Positions 30,811 to 41,694 of a DNA stretch of 56,513 bases are shown here, in pieces. This stretch comes from Methanogenium cariaci JCM 10550 (GTDB taxonomy: Archaea > Halobacteriota > Methanomicrobia > Methanomicrobiales > Methanomicrobiaceae): NCBI RefSeq assembly GCF_001315945.1, contig NZ_BBBG01000015.1, positions 1 to 56,513 of the forward strand, read 5' to 3'. Below the pieces are notes generated by a model. It was not told where the DNA came from and did no database searches. It saw only the letters and a list, made by a program, of their open reading frames with translations. Each line of letters opens with the position of its first letter. The first letter of the stretch is position 1. The position numbers and the translations under genes are program-made.

Positions 30811-31633
30811 ATGAACAGCAGACATTCCGGATATTTTTCACTGCAGGATTTCGATGTGTTCTGCCATCTTCCAGAGACAAATGAGTATGAGAAACAAATG
30901 CTCACCGAGCGTTCTGAGCAGTTTGTGGACGAGAAAGTAAAACCCCTCTACAAGGAACTGCGGGACGAACTGGGATTTCGCACGTCAAGAATCGGGTTTG
31001 ACGACCGGAACTTCAGTTATGTGCACCTTGCGTTCTTTGATACACCGGCAGAGGAGAAGGATACCTTCCTGAATATCTTTATCGGAAAACGCAATATCCA
31101 GATTGTCACCAATACCGAATACCCGTCCAGTATCGGATCATTTTACGAGAATCTGAAGAAAGACCCCCCGAAGGTTTGACGCACTGGTGGCAGCCCTTCC
31201 CCCCCCGGACCGGCGGTTCACCTCCCGTCTCTATACCAAAATTCCCCCCCTTGGCCCGGTTGGATGGGATGAATATTACTTCCAGCTGGTGGTCAAGTTC
31301 AGTCAGAGCCAGACGTCTGCTGCCTCCATCATGAAACGTATTGACGGGGGGGTGCGGACCGGCTTTGATAAGGCGATGCGCAAAGGGCTGACGACAATGG
31401 AGATTGATCCCCCCCGCTACGGTGAGGAGGCGACTGCCTATTACAAATCATTCTATCAGGGCAGGGATGCGAAGAAGGTGCCGGAACCGGATGCCTTTAT
31501 GACACTCAGGTTTGAGTACCTGATCCCGTTATCCGACATCCTGTCACTGGACCGGGATGCGGTTATCGCAGAACTGATGCAGTGTGCCGACCAGCTCCGT
31601 CCGTTCATCTCGTATGGGAATCGACGAAAATAG
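30811..31633 (+). CDS. Conserved cytoplasmic protein of about 270 residues, unknown, frameshifted
   Basis: The first frame runs from 30811 with FSLQDFDVFCHLPETNEYEK and RIGFDDRNFSYVHLAFFDTP. After a C run near 31168 the second frame continues RRFDALVAALP, LYTKIPPLGPVGWDEYYFQL, MEIDPPRYGEEATAYYKSFY and ends LRPFISYGNRRK. I see no signal peptide or membrane helix. The repeated aromatic and basic residues do not match a motif I can name. Proline pairs at LPPPDRR, IPPLG and DPPRY coincide with long C runs and are probably inflated. Confidence 0.65.
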
Positions 31634-31767
31634 TTTTATTAATTTCTTTACTTTTATTTCAGAGATTTCCGATTTGGGTCAGTAGGCAGCCTATGATATC
31701 ACATGCCTTTGGCATCATGGAGCGACACGATCTGAGATTTTCCCCCCCTTGTGGTATAGCACGGGAC

Positions 31768-33132
31768 TTATTCCTTTTGCACTTGGTATTCGTACCAGAT
31801 AAGCGAATAACAGACATTTTTTCGGATTGATTCTCCTGATATGGCGCAATACCATCTGCCGGGGGGGATGATTCCCGCATGAGAAGTGACTGAGATTCTC
31901 ACTCTGGCATCCATTACTTCATCGTCACTGTCAGTGAAACGGAAGATTGTGCCCCCAGGGCCAATTAATGTACAGGAGAGTGAGTCATTTACCTCTTCCC
32001 ACGAAAAGTCCAGAGAGGCCTGGGTTGTGCCGGCGGAAATATCCAGTGCATACCATGCACATTCCCCCCCCTCCCGCAACTGGCCACTTTGTTCTCCTCT
32101 TGTCGGGGGGGCATGATGGTGGCACATGGTACGACCTGCAGGCCTGCTTTTGGAAGGGGTGAAAATGGTTGGTACAGGATCGAGGACAGTGCAGACTGGT
32201 CGTATTCAATCCATACGATACCTTCATCCAGAATTGCCGGCTTCATGGAGGCGTGCCACTTTCCAATCCGTGTTGTTTGCGTCTCCAGGAGGTCACTGCA
32301 GAAAATCCGCCCGTCTTCAGACCATGCAACAATGGTATCGCTGATGATTGCGCCGGAACGACAGGCAGGCTCATCCGTGAGGATTGACCCCCCCCTCTTC
32401 GTTCGATGCGAGGTGAATCAATCCCTCATCCTCCCATATGGCCTTCCCTCCGTCGATGCGGGGGAAGGTCGCTGCTGACGTGGTGCCAAGGACAAACTGC
32501 CTCCCGGACACCAGATCCCGCGAGACTATTGAATACCCATCCTGGTCGGTTTTTTCAACCCAGATTACCGTGTTTCCCTCAATGTCGGGAGAGAAACAAT
32601 CGGTTTTTCCGGTGGAAAGACCATACAAATTACCACTTTTTGTATTGTACATCCAGATTTCGCGTTCACCAACGAATCCCTCCTCCCAGACGATGCAGTA
32701 TTCACTTAGGCGTGGATTTTGCTGGAATTTGTTCGTATGGAGCGCTGAGACCGTTCCTGTGGTAAAATTGTAGAGGATAATATCAGTTGAGGACCCACGT
32801 TCCTCCTCCCAGACTGCGAGATCGCCGTCGATATCAGGGGAGCGGGCATTGTTCGCACGGGGACGGATGAGGGTTTTTGTCTGTGATGTGATGTTGTATG
32901 AATAAACTGCACAGGGAACCCACGGGTAATATCCGGGGGGGTCAGGAAAAGAGAGTGGGGGGGTGCTTTCTATCCATAGAATGCGGTCTCCCCCGGCCGC
33001 CGGAGCGGATATGATATTATATGGGTGTGCAATCGGGAACGGGCCTTCTTCTCCAAAGGATATTGCTGTTCCAATTCCTGGTATGATGGCAGAGGCAACT
33101 ACAAGGATTGCAAAGATTCTTGCAGTCTTCAC
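31768..33132 (-). CDS. Secreted beta-propeller-like protein, frameshifted
   Basis: The signal peptide MKTARIFAILVVASAIIPG opens the frame. Repeats of a TolB/WD40-like blade pattern follow, each with a W-E/W-V core and a Y-N or L-x-T-G turn: DGDLAVWEEERGSSTDIILY, LSEYCIVWEEGFVGEREIWM, EGNTVIWVEKTDQDGYSIVS, DGGKAIWEDEGLIHLASN. From about 32390 the frame changes at C and G runs. The last frame is a separate sandwich-like domain: GECAWYALDISAGTTQASLD, GPGGTIFRFTDSDDE, stopping at 31768. Total about 455 residues. It starts inside the stop of the upstream paralogue (ATGA overlap). It is probably exported or cell-surface; its ligand is unknown. Confidence 0.75.
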
Positions 33133-35167
33133 TTGTTCCCCCTCTTCCAGAGCACCGCTGTTGCTGCGATGCCGGCACCCATCACTCCATACCCGATTAT
33201 CGAGGCAGGGAGTACGCCCGCTCTGCTCTCTGCTGTCGTTTTCCCGGGCGAGGAGTGTTCTTCGCCGGTGAGTGTGGTGAGCCAGATACTGCTGCCTCCA
33301 CGTAATTCGTCAATATCGGTGGAGATGAGATGATTGCTGTCGATATCCAGGTTTCCGCCGGATCGCGCAATGGTTCCGATAATTGTGCCGGTTTTTATGT
33401 CATACACCATGACCCGGCTGGAAGAGTCTGTATAACGTTCTGACCAGAAAATCCAATCACCGTTGGAATGCGGAGGTGAGCGGTGGGGGGGTGTTTCCGG
33501 GAGAGCGAGGGTTGTTTTCTCCATACCAGGAAGTGTCGTCGCCACGATCTCTACCTTGTACGGTCCGGATGTTTGGGCGTCTTTATAATACAGCGAAGCT
33601 ACCACCATTCCACCGCCCACAGAGGGGGGGTGAGCGTATGATGCGCCGTCAGGAGGAGTGAGGGTGACCTGGCTGTGGTCGGCCAGCGAGTAGATGGTGA
33701 TGGTATCGCAGTATCCTTCACCTGTAGTTCGCCATGCAACATACCCTTCGCCGATTACCGGTTCGATCTGGTAAACGGATTGTTTGCAGAGAACCTGCTG
33801 TGTCCTGTTCACGATGGAATAGAGAAAAATAGTATTTTTCACACTTTGTTTGTAATCGGATCCCGAAAACGCGATTAGGTCCCCCCCATCCATTACAATC
33901 TGGCCGATAGTACCACCATCAACAGGAAGTTCCTCGATACTTCCCGTCGAGATGGTATAGAGCCCAATAACAAATGGTGCCGTGTGCTCATCAGGACGTA
34001 ATATCTTCCAGGCGATATGGTCTCCCGAGATGTCCATCATAAGGGTGAGGTAACGGCCCCCCCCTCGACGATCGTGCGCGTGGTCCCGGTCGGGATGTGG
34101 TACAGGAAGATGTTCGTCTCGTCATCCTCTGTTCTCTCGGCCCAAGTGACGTACTCGCCGTCAATGGCCGAACACCATATCACCGCGTCGTCGGTCGTAT
34201 AGATGAGTTCGTCAGTTGTGGCAATCGTTCCATAATCTGTGGTATCAGCGTTAACCAGCTCCGGTTCGGTCGGCTGGCTGGATATCACCTTTGTTTCCTC
34301 CTGGAGCGTCTCCACGGTGATCACCGGGGGGGTCGCCGGCAGGGTAACACCTGTCTCGTAGAGGGTAAACGTTGTGGTGGCGGTGGTGGATCCGGAATTA
34401 AGGGTGAGGGCATATGTTTCGCTATCAAGTCCGCCTGTGTCGATATCGACATACCAGTAGTTGTGGGACCCTCCCTTCACGACTTCGACGGTTCCCGATT
34501 CCGCAACTTCATCTCCCTCACGGGGATTGGCAGAGGCCAGGTAAATTACGTAGGATATTTCGTGACCCGGCGGCAGATCGGTGGACCCCCCCGCGAACCG
34601 CAGGAGGTCGCCCGGGTGGCCGGTGGGTGTTTGATCGATCGTTATCCACGGTTCTTCCACGAGAAAAACCATCTTCGTTGCTCCATCGTCAACCTCAGGG
34701 CGGTCCAGAACTTCGGAGAGTGCCATGGCAGTGTCCGAATAGACCGTCTCGGGATCGTCGAGAGCAAAAAGGGGCATATCCTGGTAGTACACCATTGTAT
34801 GATCATCATCGGTGACGGTATCGAGGGCAAATTTCCCATCGGGGCCTGTATCCTCAATGATCAGGAAGTACTGGCCTCTTGGAAGCCCAGACGTTGTTTC
34901 CGGTGGGAATAATTCTTCTGTAAATGTGCCGTCTGTTGTGGTGATGACCCGGCGGTCCTGATAGGTTCGGCCGATGATCCACACGGCGACCTCACCCGGA
35001 TTGTCCGTCTGACCAGAGATTGATAGGGGGGGCAGCCCTTTTGGGAGAATCGGTGGGGGGGTTACTTGCGCTGTAAGGGCTGCAGCAGGAGTCACAGCCA
35101 TGCACAGGATCAGGATGACAGCTGCACAGCATATTAAATTCAGGTGTTTTTTCTTCATTATCATCAC
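33129..35167 (-). CDS. Surface protein with signal peptide, beta domains, propeller and C-terminal membrane anchor
   Basis: Two long frames join at the run near 34060. The N-terminal half has a signal peptide (start MMIMKKKHLN or, nine bases later, MKKKHLN), then ISGQTDNPGEVAVWIIGRTY, a DUF3821-like methanogen surface domain, followed by Ig-like strands. The second half has propeller blades such as GEGYVAWRTTGEGYCDTITI, DYKQSVKNTIFLYSI, and NGDWIFWSERYTDSSSRVMV. It ends with the helix IIGYGVMGAGIAATAVLW and basic KRGNK, a C-terminal membrane anchor. About 680 residues. It lies four bases overlapping the next propeller gene, so the two are co-expressed, presumably on the cell surface. Confidence 0.78.
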
Positions 35168-35278
35168 ATTCTATCAACCTTCCGGCAGTTTCAGCTTTCC
35201 AGGTCTTGTTGATAGGTATTTCTCATTGGGATATACCCTTTCTGTGAGAATCATCAACTCCCCGATATGTAGGTAGAA

Positions 35279-36160
35279 ATGACGCCTGCTGTGATGAATG
35301 GGGGGGATCGTTCAAAGGGAGATGATTGTCACATATTGTTTATATGGTTCTCCGTTCATATCCTCTGTTGGGAGGTGTTGGGGATACCTGGTTATGTTCG
35401 GATCACACTGTTGATTCTGTTTCTTGTCGTCATTTTTCTTACCGCACCTGTGATGGCAGCCGGAATATATTCGGTGGAGGCATGGGATACTCTCCCTCCC
35501 GGGGGGGAATGAGATAGAATCCCTTCCCATATCGTGGTGGGAGGTTCCTCCTTTGGCATTTCTTTGTGTTATGGTCTGCCTGATGTGTCCCCCCCTGTTT
35601 TACCAACCTGTAATACTTCTCTACGCGGCGGGTGTATGGTGCACCCTTGGATTTCGCCGGGCGACACGCCAGGATGTACTGGCCCAGCCTGTCCGTGCGC
35701 AAGTATATGACTATATTAAGGTACACCCCCCCGGAACCCCCCCTTTTTCAGTTATTGCAGAAAAAAATGAAATCAACCGGGGAACTCTGCACTACCATCT
35801 GTATATACTTCTCCGGGAGGGCCGGGTCTCGGAGTGGAGGGAAGGGGGGGTCGTACAACCTATTTTGAAAACAATGGTACATATTCAATGGATGAAATGC
35901 GAATTTTATCACGTCTCCATTCGGGCACGGCGGGTGAAATTTGCAGGTTCCTTGCCCGGCGTAATGGTGCAACACGAACGGAGATTGCCCGTTGGATTGG
36001 TATTGCTCCCTCATCTGTCTCATGGCACCTGTCCCGCCTGAACAGCGGTGGAATAGTTGTTTCAGAAAAATGTGGCAGAAAGACGACGTACTGCCTCACG
36101 TCCGGTGCTCTCACTCTCCTTTGCACATGTCTGCCTGACAAAATGTATCCTATTGAATAG
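35279..36160 (+). CDS. Membrane-anchored two-wHTH transcription regulator, frameshifted
   Basis: A hydrophobic stretch (YVRITLLILFLVVIFLTAPV) and a second one (MAFLCVMVCLMCP, then FYQPVILLYAAGVWCTLGF) precede two winged-helix domains. The first reads QPVRAQVYDYIKVHP, then INRGTLHYHLYILLREGRVS; the second, in another frame, reads RFLARRNGATRTEIARWIG, then IAPSSVSWHLSRLNSGGIVV and ends CLTSGALTLL. Methanogens encode many such membrane-linked wHTH regulators, which may transmit an envelope signal to DNA. Shifts lie at G runs near 35505 and 35850. The start at 35279 is uncertain, and a later start before the first helix is possible. About 290 residues. Confidence 0.7.
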
Positions 36161-36321
36161 AATGTCAGGAAGTTCACACTGCGCATTCTATGGATTTCAG
36201 TATGAAGTCTGCATTGAATGCCCGGCAGATCAGAAGATGGTGAGGTAGGCATAATGTCTGCCCTCGCAGGATGTTCCGGCACATAAACCAATGACCTGAT
36301 GATCGCCGAAATGGTTATAGT

Positions 36322-36341
36322 GTCAACATGCACATGTTGAC
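36322..36341. promoter_or_regulatory. Perfect 20-base palindrome at an HTH gene start
   Basis: GTCAACATG, two bases, CATGTTGAC form an exact inverted repeat ending two bases before the ATG at 36344. A dyad this close to the start of a helix-turn-helix gene suggests autoregulation by blocking transcription or translation initiation. Nothing else explains it. Confidence 0.65.
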
Positions 36342-36343
36342 AT

Positions 36344-36798
36344 ATGTCATTCCTGATGACCGACCGGCAGTTTGCGTTCTGGAGACTTCGTCGTGACGGC
36401 ATTACCAACATCCGCATTGCAGAACAATTCCATATCTCCCGGCAGGCCGTCTCCAAAGCGCTCCTCACCATGGAGGGGGGGAAGATTGAAAAAACACTGC
36501 TTGAGATGGCCCATTCAAACCAGATCGAGGTGGAGAGATATAATGCTGAGAAGGGTGTTCTCTTTGGGCGTTCTGTTCCGTTCAATGCGAATGCCATCGT
36601 TTTCGTATCGGCCAGACACGGGGGGGTGCAGGTCTGGTACGAACATGAGGGGGGGACTGTGGTTCCTGTGCCCGCTACACGCAGTGTATTGAACTGCTCT
36701 GGGATTTTGCAGACGAGCTGAAACTCTCCCTCACAACGACGGATGATCCGACACGGATGGCCGACGAATTGTTTGCGAAGCTCAGGGAGATGGTCTGA
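36344..36798 (+). CDS. HTH DNA-binding protein with C-terminal cysteine motif, one frameshift
   Basis: Near the N-terminus, LRRDGITNIRIAEQFHISRQ followed by AVSKALLTME is a clear helix-turn-helix. A central beta-rich part holds NANAIVFVSARHGGVQVWYE. After the G run near 36655 the next frame gives DCGSCARYTQCIELLWDFAD and ends ELFAKLREMV. The CxxC plus later Cys suggest bound metal. About 150 residues. The stop at 36796 is two bases before the next ATG, so it is co-transcribed with the three GWCP membrane-protein genes and may regulate them. The palindrome just upstream is the likely operator. Confidence 0.72.
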
Positions 36799-36800
36799 CG

Positions 36801-37423
36801 ATGCCGTTTGACGATACACAGCAGGAATGCATGGATGGTGCCCGTGTGAACAGCAGGTGAGCGGAAGATGCCGGCAAAGACCGATTGTTGGAATGGATGA
36901 TGGATCCGGCGGGGGGAACCGCACCAATTCCGCTGAGTTCAGGGGGTGGGAGCGTTATCACAACCAACTCCTCGTTGCAGCACTCATGGCGTCAGCGGTT
37001 GCAGTGACACTTGTTTATCTGACGGGAAGTATGCCTGGTTCTGTTTGGACCGCCGTTGCCATCAGTGCGGGGGCCGCTATCGGTCTCCTGGCGAATTATT
37101 CAAAGCGGTATGCAGAGATTTCCGCTGGTAAATGGCGAAGAGGGAATGTCCCCCCCGCAGGAAAACATCTCCGCTGGGGTCTGGTGCAGCTGTCGCTCTT
37201 CATCGTTTCCATCGTCTGCATGGCATGGTTTGTCCATGAGGGGGGGAGGGTTGATACCCTTGGGATGATTGCCCTTGGCGCTGCTCTCATCTACTGGGCT
37301 TCGCTTGTGATCACGGTTATCTGGGAACGGCGGCACAGTGCAGTCCTGATCAAAGAGTGGGGATCGTGGTATGCTGTGAATCCGTCAATGGCGGATGATT
37401 CGGTAATTGTTGAGACATTGTAG
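36801..37423 (+). CDS. GWCP-motif small membrane protein 1 (DUF1673-like), frameshifted at start
   Basis: The start MPFDDTQQECM at 36801 lies two bases after the HTH gene and, after a shift near 36830, joins HGWCPCEQQVSGRC, matching the GWCPN start of the next two genes. Then FRGWERYHNQLLVAALMASA and four hydrophobic segments follow, with SLVITVIWERRHSAVLIKEW before a short acidic tail. About 205 residues. The W-x-R-Y-x-N-Q segment before the first helix, shared with gene 3 of the cluster, fits DUF1673, a methanogen family of unknown function. The GWCP loop could bind a metal or be part of an interface. Confidence 0.65.
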
Positions 37424-37438
37424 AATGGGAGGGATTTA

Positions 37439-37899
37439 ATGACGAAATTTACTGATACAGTCCGTAGAAGTCTGGGATGGTGCCCCAATGCGGATGCCAT
37501 CCGGCAATCCGGGTGTACAAAAACCGAACCGGGGTTTGAGAATGCATGGAAGAGGAATGGTCCTGATGCAGGACCGGTCCCGGAGCCTGCCCCCCCCAGC
37601 AGCAGAACACTCGGGATACCAGGAAAACATGCTGTTGATTCTTATTGCTCTGGGCTGGATCTTCCCGTTTTACTCCCATCATGAGTTCCTCCCGTTCCTC
37701 GTTGTTCTGAGCGCCGTCGCCGTCTATTATGATGCGCAGAACATTCATGCCGGGGGACAAGTTTGAGAAAGAGACGCTGTTTGGTGACGTCGTCGCCTGG
37801 CGGCCGCTGACCTGGGGGGCAGCAACGCTCGTCGGCGGGATCATCATCATGGTGATCTACCTCTTCCAGCGAAAAGAGATTTTTGTTGCGAATAACTGA
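37439..37899 (+). CDS. GWCP-motif small membrane protein 2, frameshifted
   Basis: The start MTKFTDTVRRSLGWCPNADA carries the same GWCPN motif. A linker of about 35 residues crosses a C run near 37591; then YQENMLLILIALGWIFPFYS and LVVLSAVAVYYDAQNIHAG give two helices. After a shift near 37757, FEKETLFGDVVAWRPLTWG and a third helix end with QRKEIFVANN. About 152 residues. It lacks the W-x-R-Y-x-N-Q segment of the flanking genes, so it may be a different domain joined to the same N-terminal motif. It is 15 bases after gene 1 and 15 bases before gene 3. Confidence 0.65.
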
Positions 37900-37914
37900 A
37901 ATGGAGAAATATCG

Positions 37915-38538
37915 ATGATTGGATCAAAACTGAAAAAATATATGGGCTGGTGCCCGAACGACTGCCCCCGTGGTGGGTGCCGGGATGAGAATGGATAGTT
38001 TCATGGACACCGTACCATCCGGCCGTGGTGAATTGCGGGGCATCGATCTCAGCTGGTGGAACCGGTACCGCAATCAGGTGATGGGGATGGCAGTAATTCT
38101 GACACTTGTCGCCACGGTGTTTTCTCTCCTGTCAGCTGATTCATCGGGTGATATCCAGAAGGGAGTAACCCTTGGTATTATCGTTGGAATCTCAGTAAGT
38201 CTTGTTACTCTTTGGCATTCCTGGAAGAGGTATGACAGAATTGATGCCGGGGGGGAATTCATTGAAGTGCGTGAGACAAAAAACAGTGTATGCTTCGTCG
38301 TGTGGCAATGGTCATCATCTCAATCGTTTATATTGGTTGGATGGCATTCAATGCTGGCACCCATCTGATTCTTGCCACTTTGGTGGGTCTGAACATTCTC
38401 ATGTGGGTAATATATTTCACGGTTTTTGTCTGGGAGGTACGCCATCATAAGGCAGTGATTGCAAAAAAATGTCTATGTACACGATTGATATGGAATAAGG
38501 ATGCTGGTTGTATTTTTATCCGGAAAAAAACCCACTGA
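37915..38538 (+). CDS. GWCP-motif small membrane protein 3 (DUF1673-like), frameshifted
   Basis: The start MIGSKLKKYMGWCPNDCP is followed, after a five-C run near 37965, by RMDSFMDTVPSGRGELRGID and WWNRYRNQVMGMAVILTLVA, the same pre-helix block as gene 1. Two helices and HSWKRYDRIDAGGEFIEVRE precede a shift near 38288. The remainder has two more helices and VWEVRHHKAVIAKKC. The C-terminus is unclear. The given stop at 38536 may be out of frame, since another frame reads LYFYPEKNPLIQFLFE just downstream. About 205 residues. Confidence 0.62.
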
Positions 38539-38975
38539 TTCAATTTCTCTTCGAAACAGAGACTCCTACATCACCCTTTTATGTCACCCAATTCTCCCCC
38601 TCTTTGACCCTCTCTATGGGGGGGGAATCGGAAGGTAATCCGGACATATTTCCTGCTCTTTTTTCCTGCCGGAAAAATATGCATGTAATACCTTTTATTT
38701 GCTCAAATAGTGATTTATTGCAGACTATTTTGGGGTCGCTACTGACGGACATTTGGGGGGAGGATGTATGGGGGTGTCCCGGCTGAGATCCGCCCTCTCC
38801 GGGCTTCTGTGCGGATGTTTTTTTCCGGGGGCACAGATCCATTAAATGCTTATATATGCGTTGCTTTACCAGATTCCGGGATTTATGTCCCCCCCGGTAA
38901 CCAAAATCGCAGACTTCAGCCTGAAGGGGCGAACAAACAGCCGATCGGGGCAGCCCGAGGGATGTTCACCGCTGC
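38539..38975. other. Intergenic region with a possible promoter and tiny ORF
   Basis: No confident gene. The first 60 bases may encode the real tail of the preceding membrane protein in another frame. A TATA-like CTTATATATGCG lies near 38848. About 25 bases later an ATG at 38883 opens a frame beginning MSPPVTKIADFSLKGRTNS, 31 codons long, or longer if a base is missing. It ends where the DUF2298 gene ends on the other strand. I treat it as unproven. Confidence 0.35.
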
Positions 38976-41097
38976 TCAGATAACCCGGTATACACAGGTC
39001 TTTCCTGACCGGTAGGCGAGTTCTATTCCCTCACACCCTGCAAGCGTCTCCAGAGCTGACCCGTACCTCTCTTGCTCTGTCTCTCCAACGAAGATGTAGC
39101 GCACATGATACTTTGCAAGTGGTTCCTGTGCACCCTCCGTATACATGCCGTCGCTGTCCGCACACCGCTGGTCAATATCCACCCCCCCTTTCCGCCCCCC
39201 CCACATCATCTCGTGGGTGCGCCAGCCAATAACCGTGGGCAGGCCGGTGAAGGCGGATACCCGTGACGAGTAGGAATACGCGTCTCCCGGTGCTTCCAGT
39301 ACCACCTCCCCCCCGTTCTTCGCCGTCTCCCGGAGCCAGCACAGTGCGTTGTATTCGTCCGGTTTCTGTTCTTTGAGCCATGCACTGCCGTCAAGCGTCA
39401 GCGTTCCGGTCTCGCCCATGTAATTCGTATTGGGCATCGATACCAGCGTTCCCAGCGGATGAATCACTGCGATGACGATCAAAACGACTGCCCCTGCCAC
39501 CAGTACCCGGTTCTTTATCCGGAAGAGAAAATATGCAGACGCAACCCCCCCCAGAACACCCATGCCTGCAGATAGAATTTCATCACCGTGTTCATACGCT
39601 CATACGGGGGGGAGCCGTAGGGGGGGTCGTTGATGAAGAATACTTCACAGAACAGAATCATCATCAGGGCGATGCCTGCAAGAAGAGCGGGGTATTCTTC
39701 ATGAAACCATGCCCGGTAAAAGAACGGAATGGCAAGGAGCGCTGCTATCGCCAGCGGGAAGTTCAGGAGAAAAGCGATTGCCACGACGACGATGGCCGAT
39801 ATCGCGATGAGACCATCCTTCCGGGAAAAGGTATGTGCGTCTATGAGGTATGCTACCGATATGAAGGTGAATACCCCCCCGAAGATGAGCAGAAACCCGG
39901 ATACATCCGTTCTTTGCAGGGGGGGATCAACAATGCCCACCAGCCCCCCCACAAGAAGCGATGCTGCAAAGATGCAGCCTGCCAGTCCGATGACATACAA
40001 AAATGCCTTCTTCTTTGTTGCAGCATAGGCAGTCCAGGCAAGCAGGAACAAAGATACCGGAAGGTTCCAGGCGTTCAGGCCGACAAGGAAGCCGGTGACG
40101 ACGAGAGCTGCTGAAAATGTTGTCCATGAAAACTGTTTTGACAACGCGAGACACAGCCCGATAAGGGTCAACAGAAAAGGAATCGATATGAAATGGGCAT
40201 GCAGGTCTCCCTGAAGAAAGACAAAGAACGGGTAGAAGTCGATCGTATGAGGAATAATTCCTGTTGCGTTCGTGAAGTCGAACGCTGAAAACCATTCGAT
40301 CAGCGATCCCGGAAAGTTCTGGAACCATGGGTTATCAGGTTCACTCAGGTATGACACGAGCTGCATGAACCCGGCCGGAAATCCGGAGACCATGGTCAGA
40401 AACGCTGCCGCAAAACCGTAGAGCCGTCTCTCTGTCAGGTTGAGGCCGAGGCCGAACGCTGTCTGCACGCCGATGGCAAAGAAGGCGGCGACGGCAAGGT
40501 TGTAGCCGACTGCCGCCTGCACACCGGAAAGCACGACAAGGACAGCGGTGGCCAGGTGTCCGAGGTAATAGTAGGTCAGACCCGTACCGGCAAACCAGGG
40601 GGGGTCCAGGAGGGGGGGAGGGAGTCGGTTTGCACGATCGTCTGGAGAAATGCGGCGTTCATGAAATCTTCTGAATACCCGAAGAAGATCTCCGGTTTAT
40701 GCATGAGAAAGAGTGTCGCGAGAAGAAATGTTCCGACAAATACTCCTTCCTGCATCAGCATATCCCGGTCTATCTTTTGGTAGCAGCAGCGGAGGTCTGC
40801 GATGAAACGATGCCCTGCGTCGCTTCTCAAAGACAAATCCTGCCGGTCATGGCGGTGCAGATATATGATGAATGCGGCCAGAGAAGCGAGACCGAGCAGA
40901 CCGATATATATGCCTGCAATGAACGGCACCAGTCGGACAAGCGAGAGCAGCCCGGCAACAAGGGTGATGACGATGATCCCCACCGGCCGGGCAAGCGAGT
41001 AACCACGGTCCCGGAGGTTTCCGGTTAGAGACAAAGCTAACGGGAACGCGAGCAGACCGATTGCTTCGAGAACGATCAGAAAAACCAGGACGTCCAT
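38976..41097 (-). CDS. DUF2298 (Chlor_Arch_YYY type) large membrane protein, frameshifted
   Basis: Joining three frames gives about 705 residues with at least 12 hydrophobic segments. After an N-terminal part that includes MHKPEIFFGYSEDFMNAAFL, the shift near 40600 leads to DPPWFAGTG then LTYYYLGHLATAVLVVLSGV, which carries the triple tyrosine that names the family. The motifs GIIPHTIDFYPFFVFLQGDL and HAHFISIPF follow. Near 39550 a C run shifts the frame to the C-terminal soluble part with LKEQKPDEYNALCWLRETAK. The fold resembles membrane glycosyltransferases, so a role in surface polysaccharide or protein glycosylation is possible but unproven. The start at 41097 (MDVLVF) precedes the first helix. 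Confidence 0.82.
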
Positions 41098-41307
41098 TTT
41101 TTCACTCTGTTTATGGGGGGGATGGACACCGGATGGCATCCGTGACTTCCCGTCTCAGGAGCTGAAAGGGGGGGAGAATAATGATCTGGGGAAATTTTTC
41201 ACGGCGCATTCGCTGAACGATTTGCATGCATATCTTGTGGTTGGAACCCTGCCGCTCAGTGCAGGGATCATATCTGCCTGAAAAACAGGTGGCGATTGCC
41301 ATCGGGT

Positions 41308-41505
41308 TCAGGAGTATTCATCTGCCCGTTTTTTGATCTTCTGGTTGACGTTGGGGCTGTTCTCCATCCGGTGCCAGTCGTCCTTGCTCATGCCCATGAA
41401 AAAATCGCATGAGCGGCACTTGAGCCAGATCTCGTACTGATCCGGTTCTTCCGCATGCAGTTCCGGTTTCCCGCACTTTGGACAGGTATATACTGCTTCC
41501 TTCAT
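41308..41505 (-). CDS. Small zinc-ribbon protein
   Basis: 65 residues, intact. YTCPKCGKPELH and then LKCRSCDFFMGMS provide two CxxC pairs about 22 residues apart, a zinc ribbon. A charged tail ends KIKKRADEYS. Such small ribbons are common in methanogens without assigned roles; nucleic-acid or protein binding is typical. The region upstream has a TATA-like AATATATTATAGG on the plus strand near 41519. Confidence 0.78.
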   Translation of the reverse strand: MKEAVYTCPKCGKPELHAEEPDQYEIWLKCRSCDFFMGMSKDDWHRMENSPNVNQKIKKRADEYS

Positions 41506-41694
41506 TGCAACACCCTATAATATATTATAGGGTAATTGCGGCGGTTAATAAATCTCCCGTTTTTATTTGTCATATCGAACTATCCTTTTGTTCAGGACTA
41601 TTTCATCGGCTCAACCTGAAGAATGATGATAGTGTTCAATGAAGTGGTGCTCCGGTGATAATGGTATCTCGGTGGGGGGGAACCTGTGCACTTT

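Noticed and set aside
34097..34912. 271-codon plus-strand ORF opposite the surface protein
   Set aside because: Antisense shadow; the minus strand has a signal peptide and surface domains.
35860..36927. 355-codon minus-strand ORF across the wHTH genes
   Set aside because: It spans two plus-strand genes with clear HTH motifs, is Cys/Arg/Pro-rich, and has no domain.
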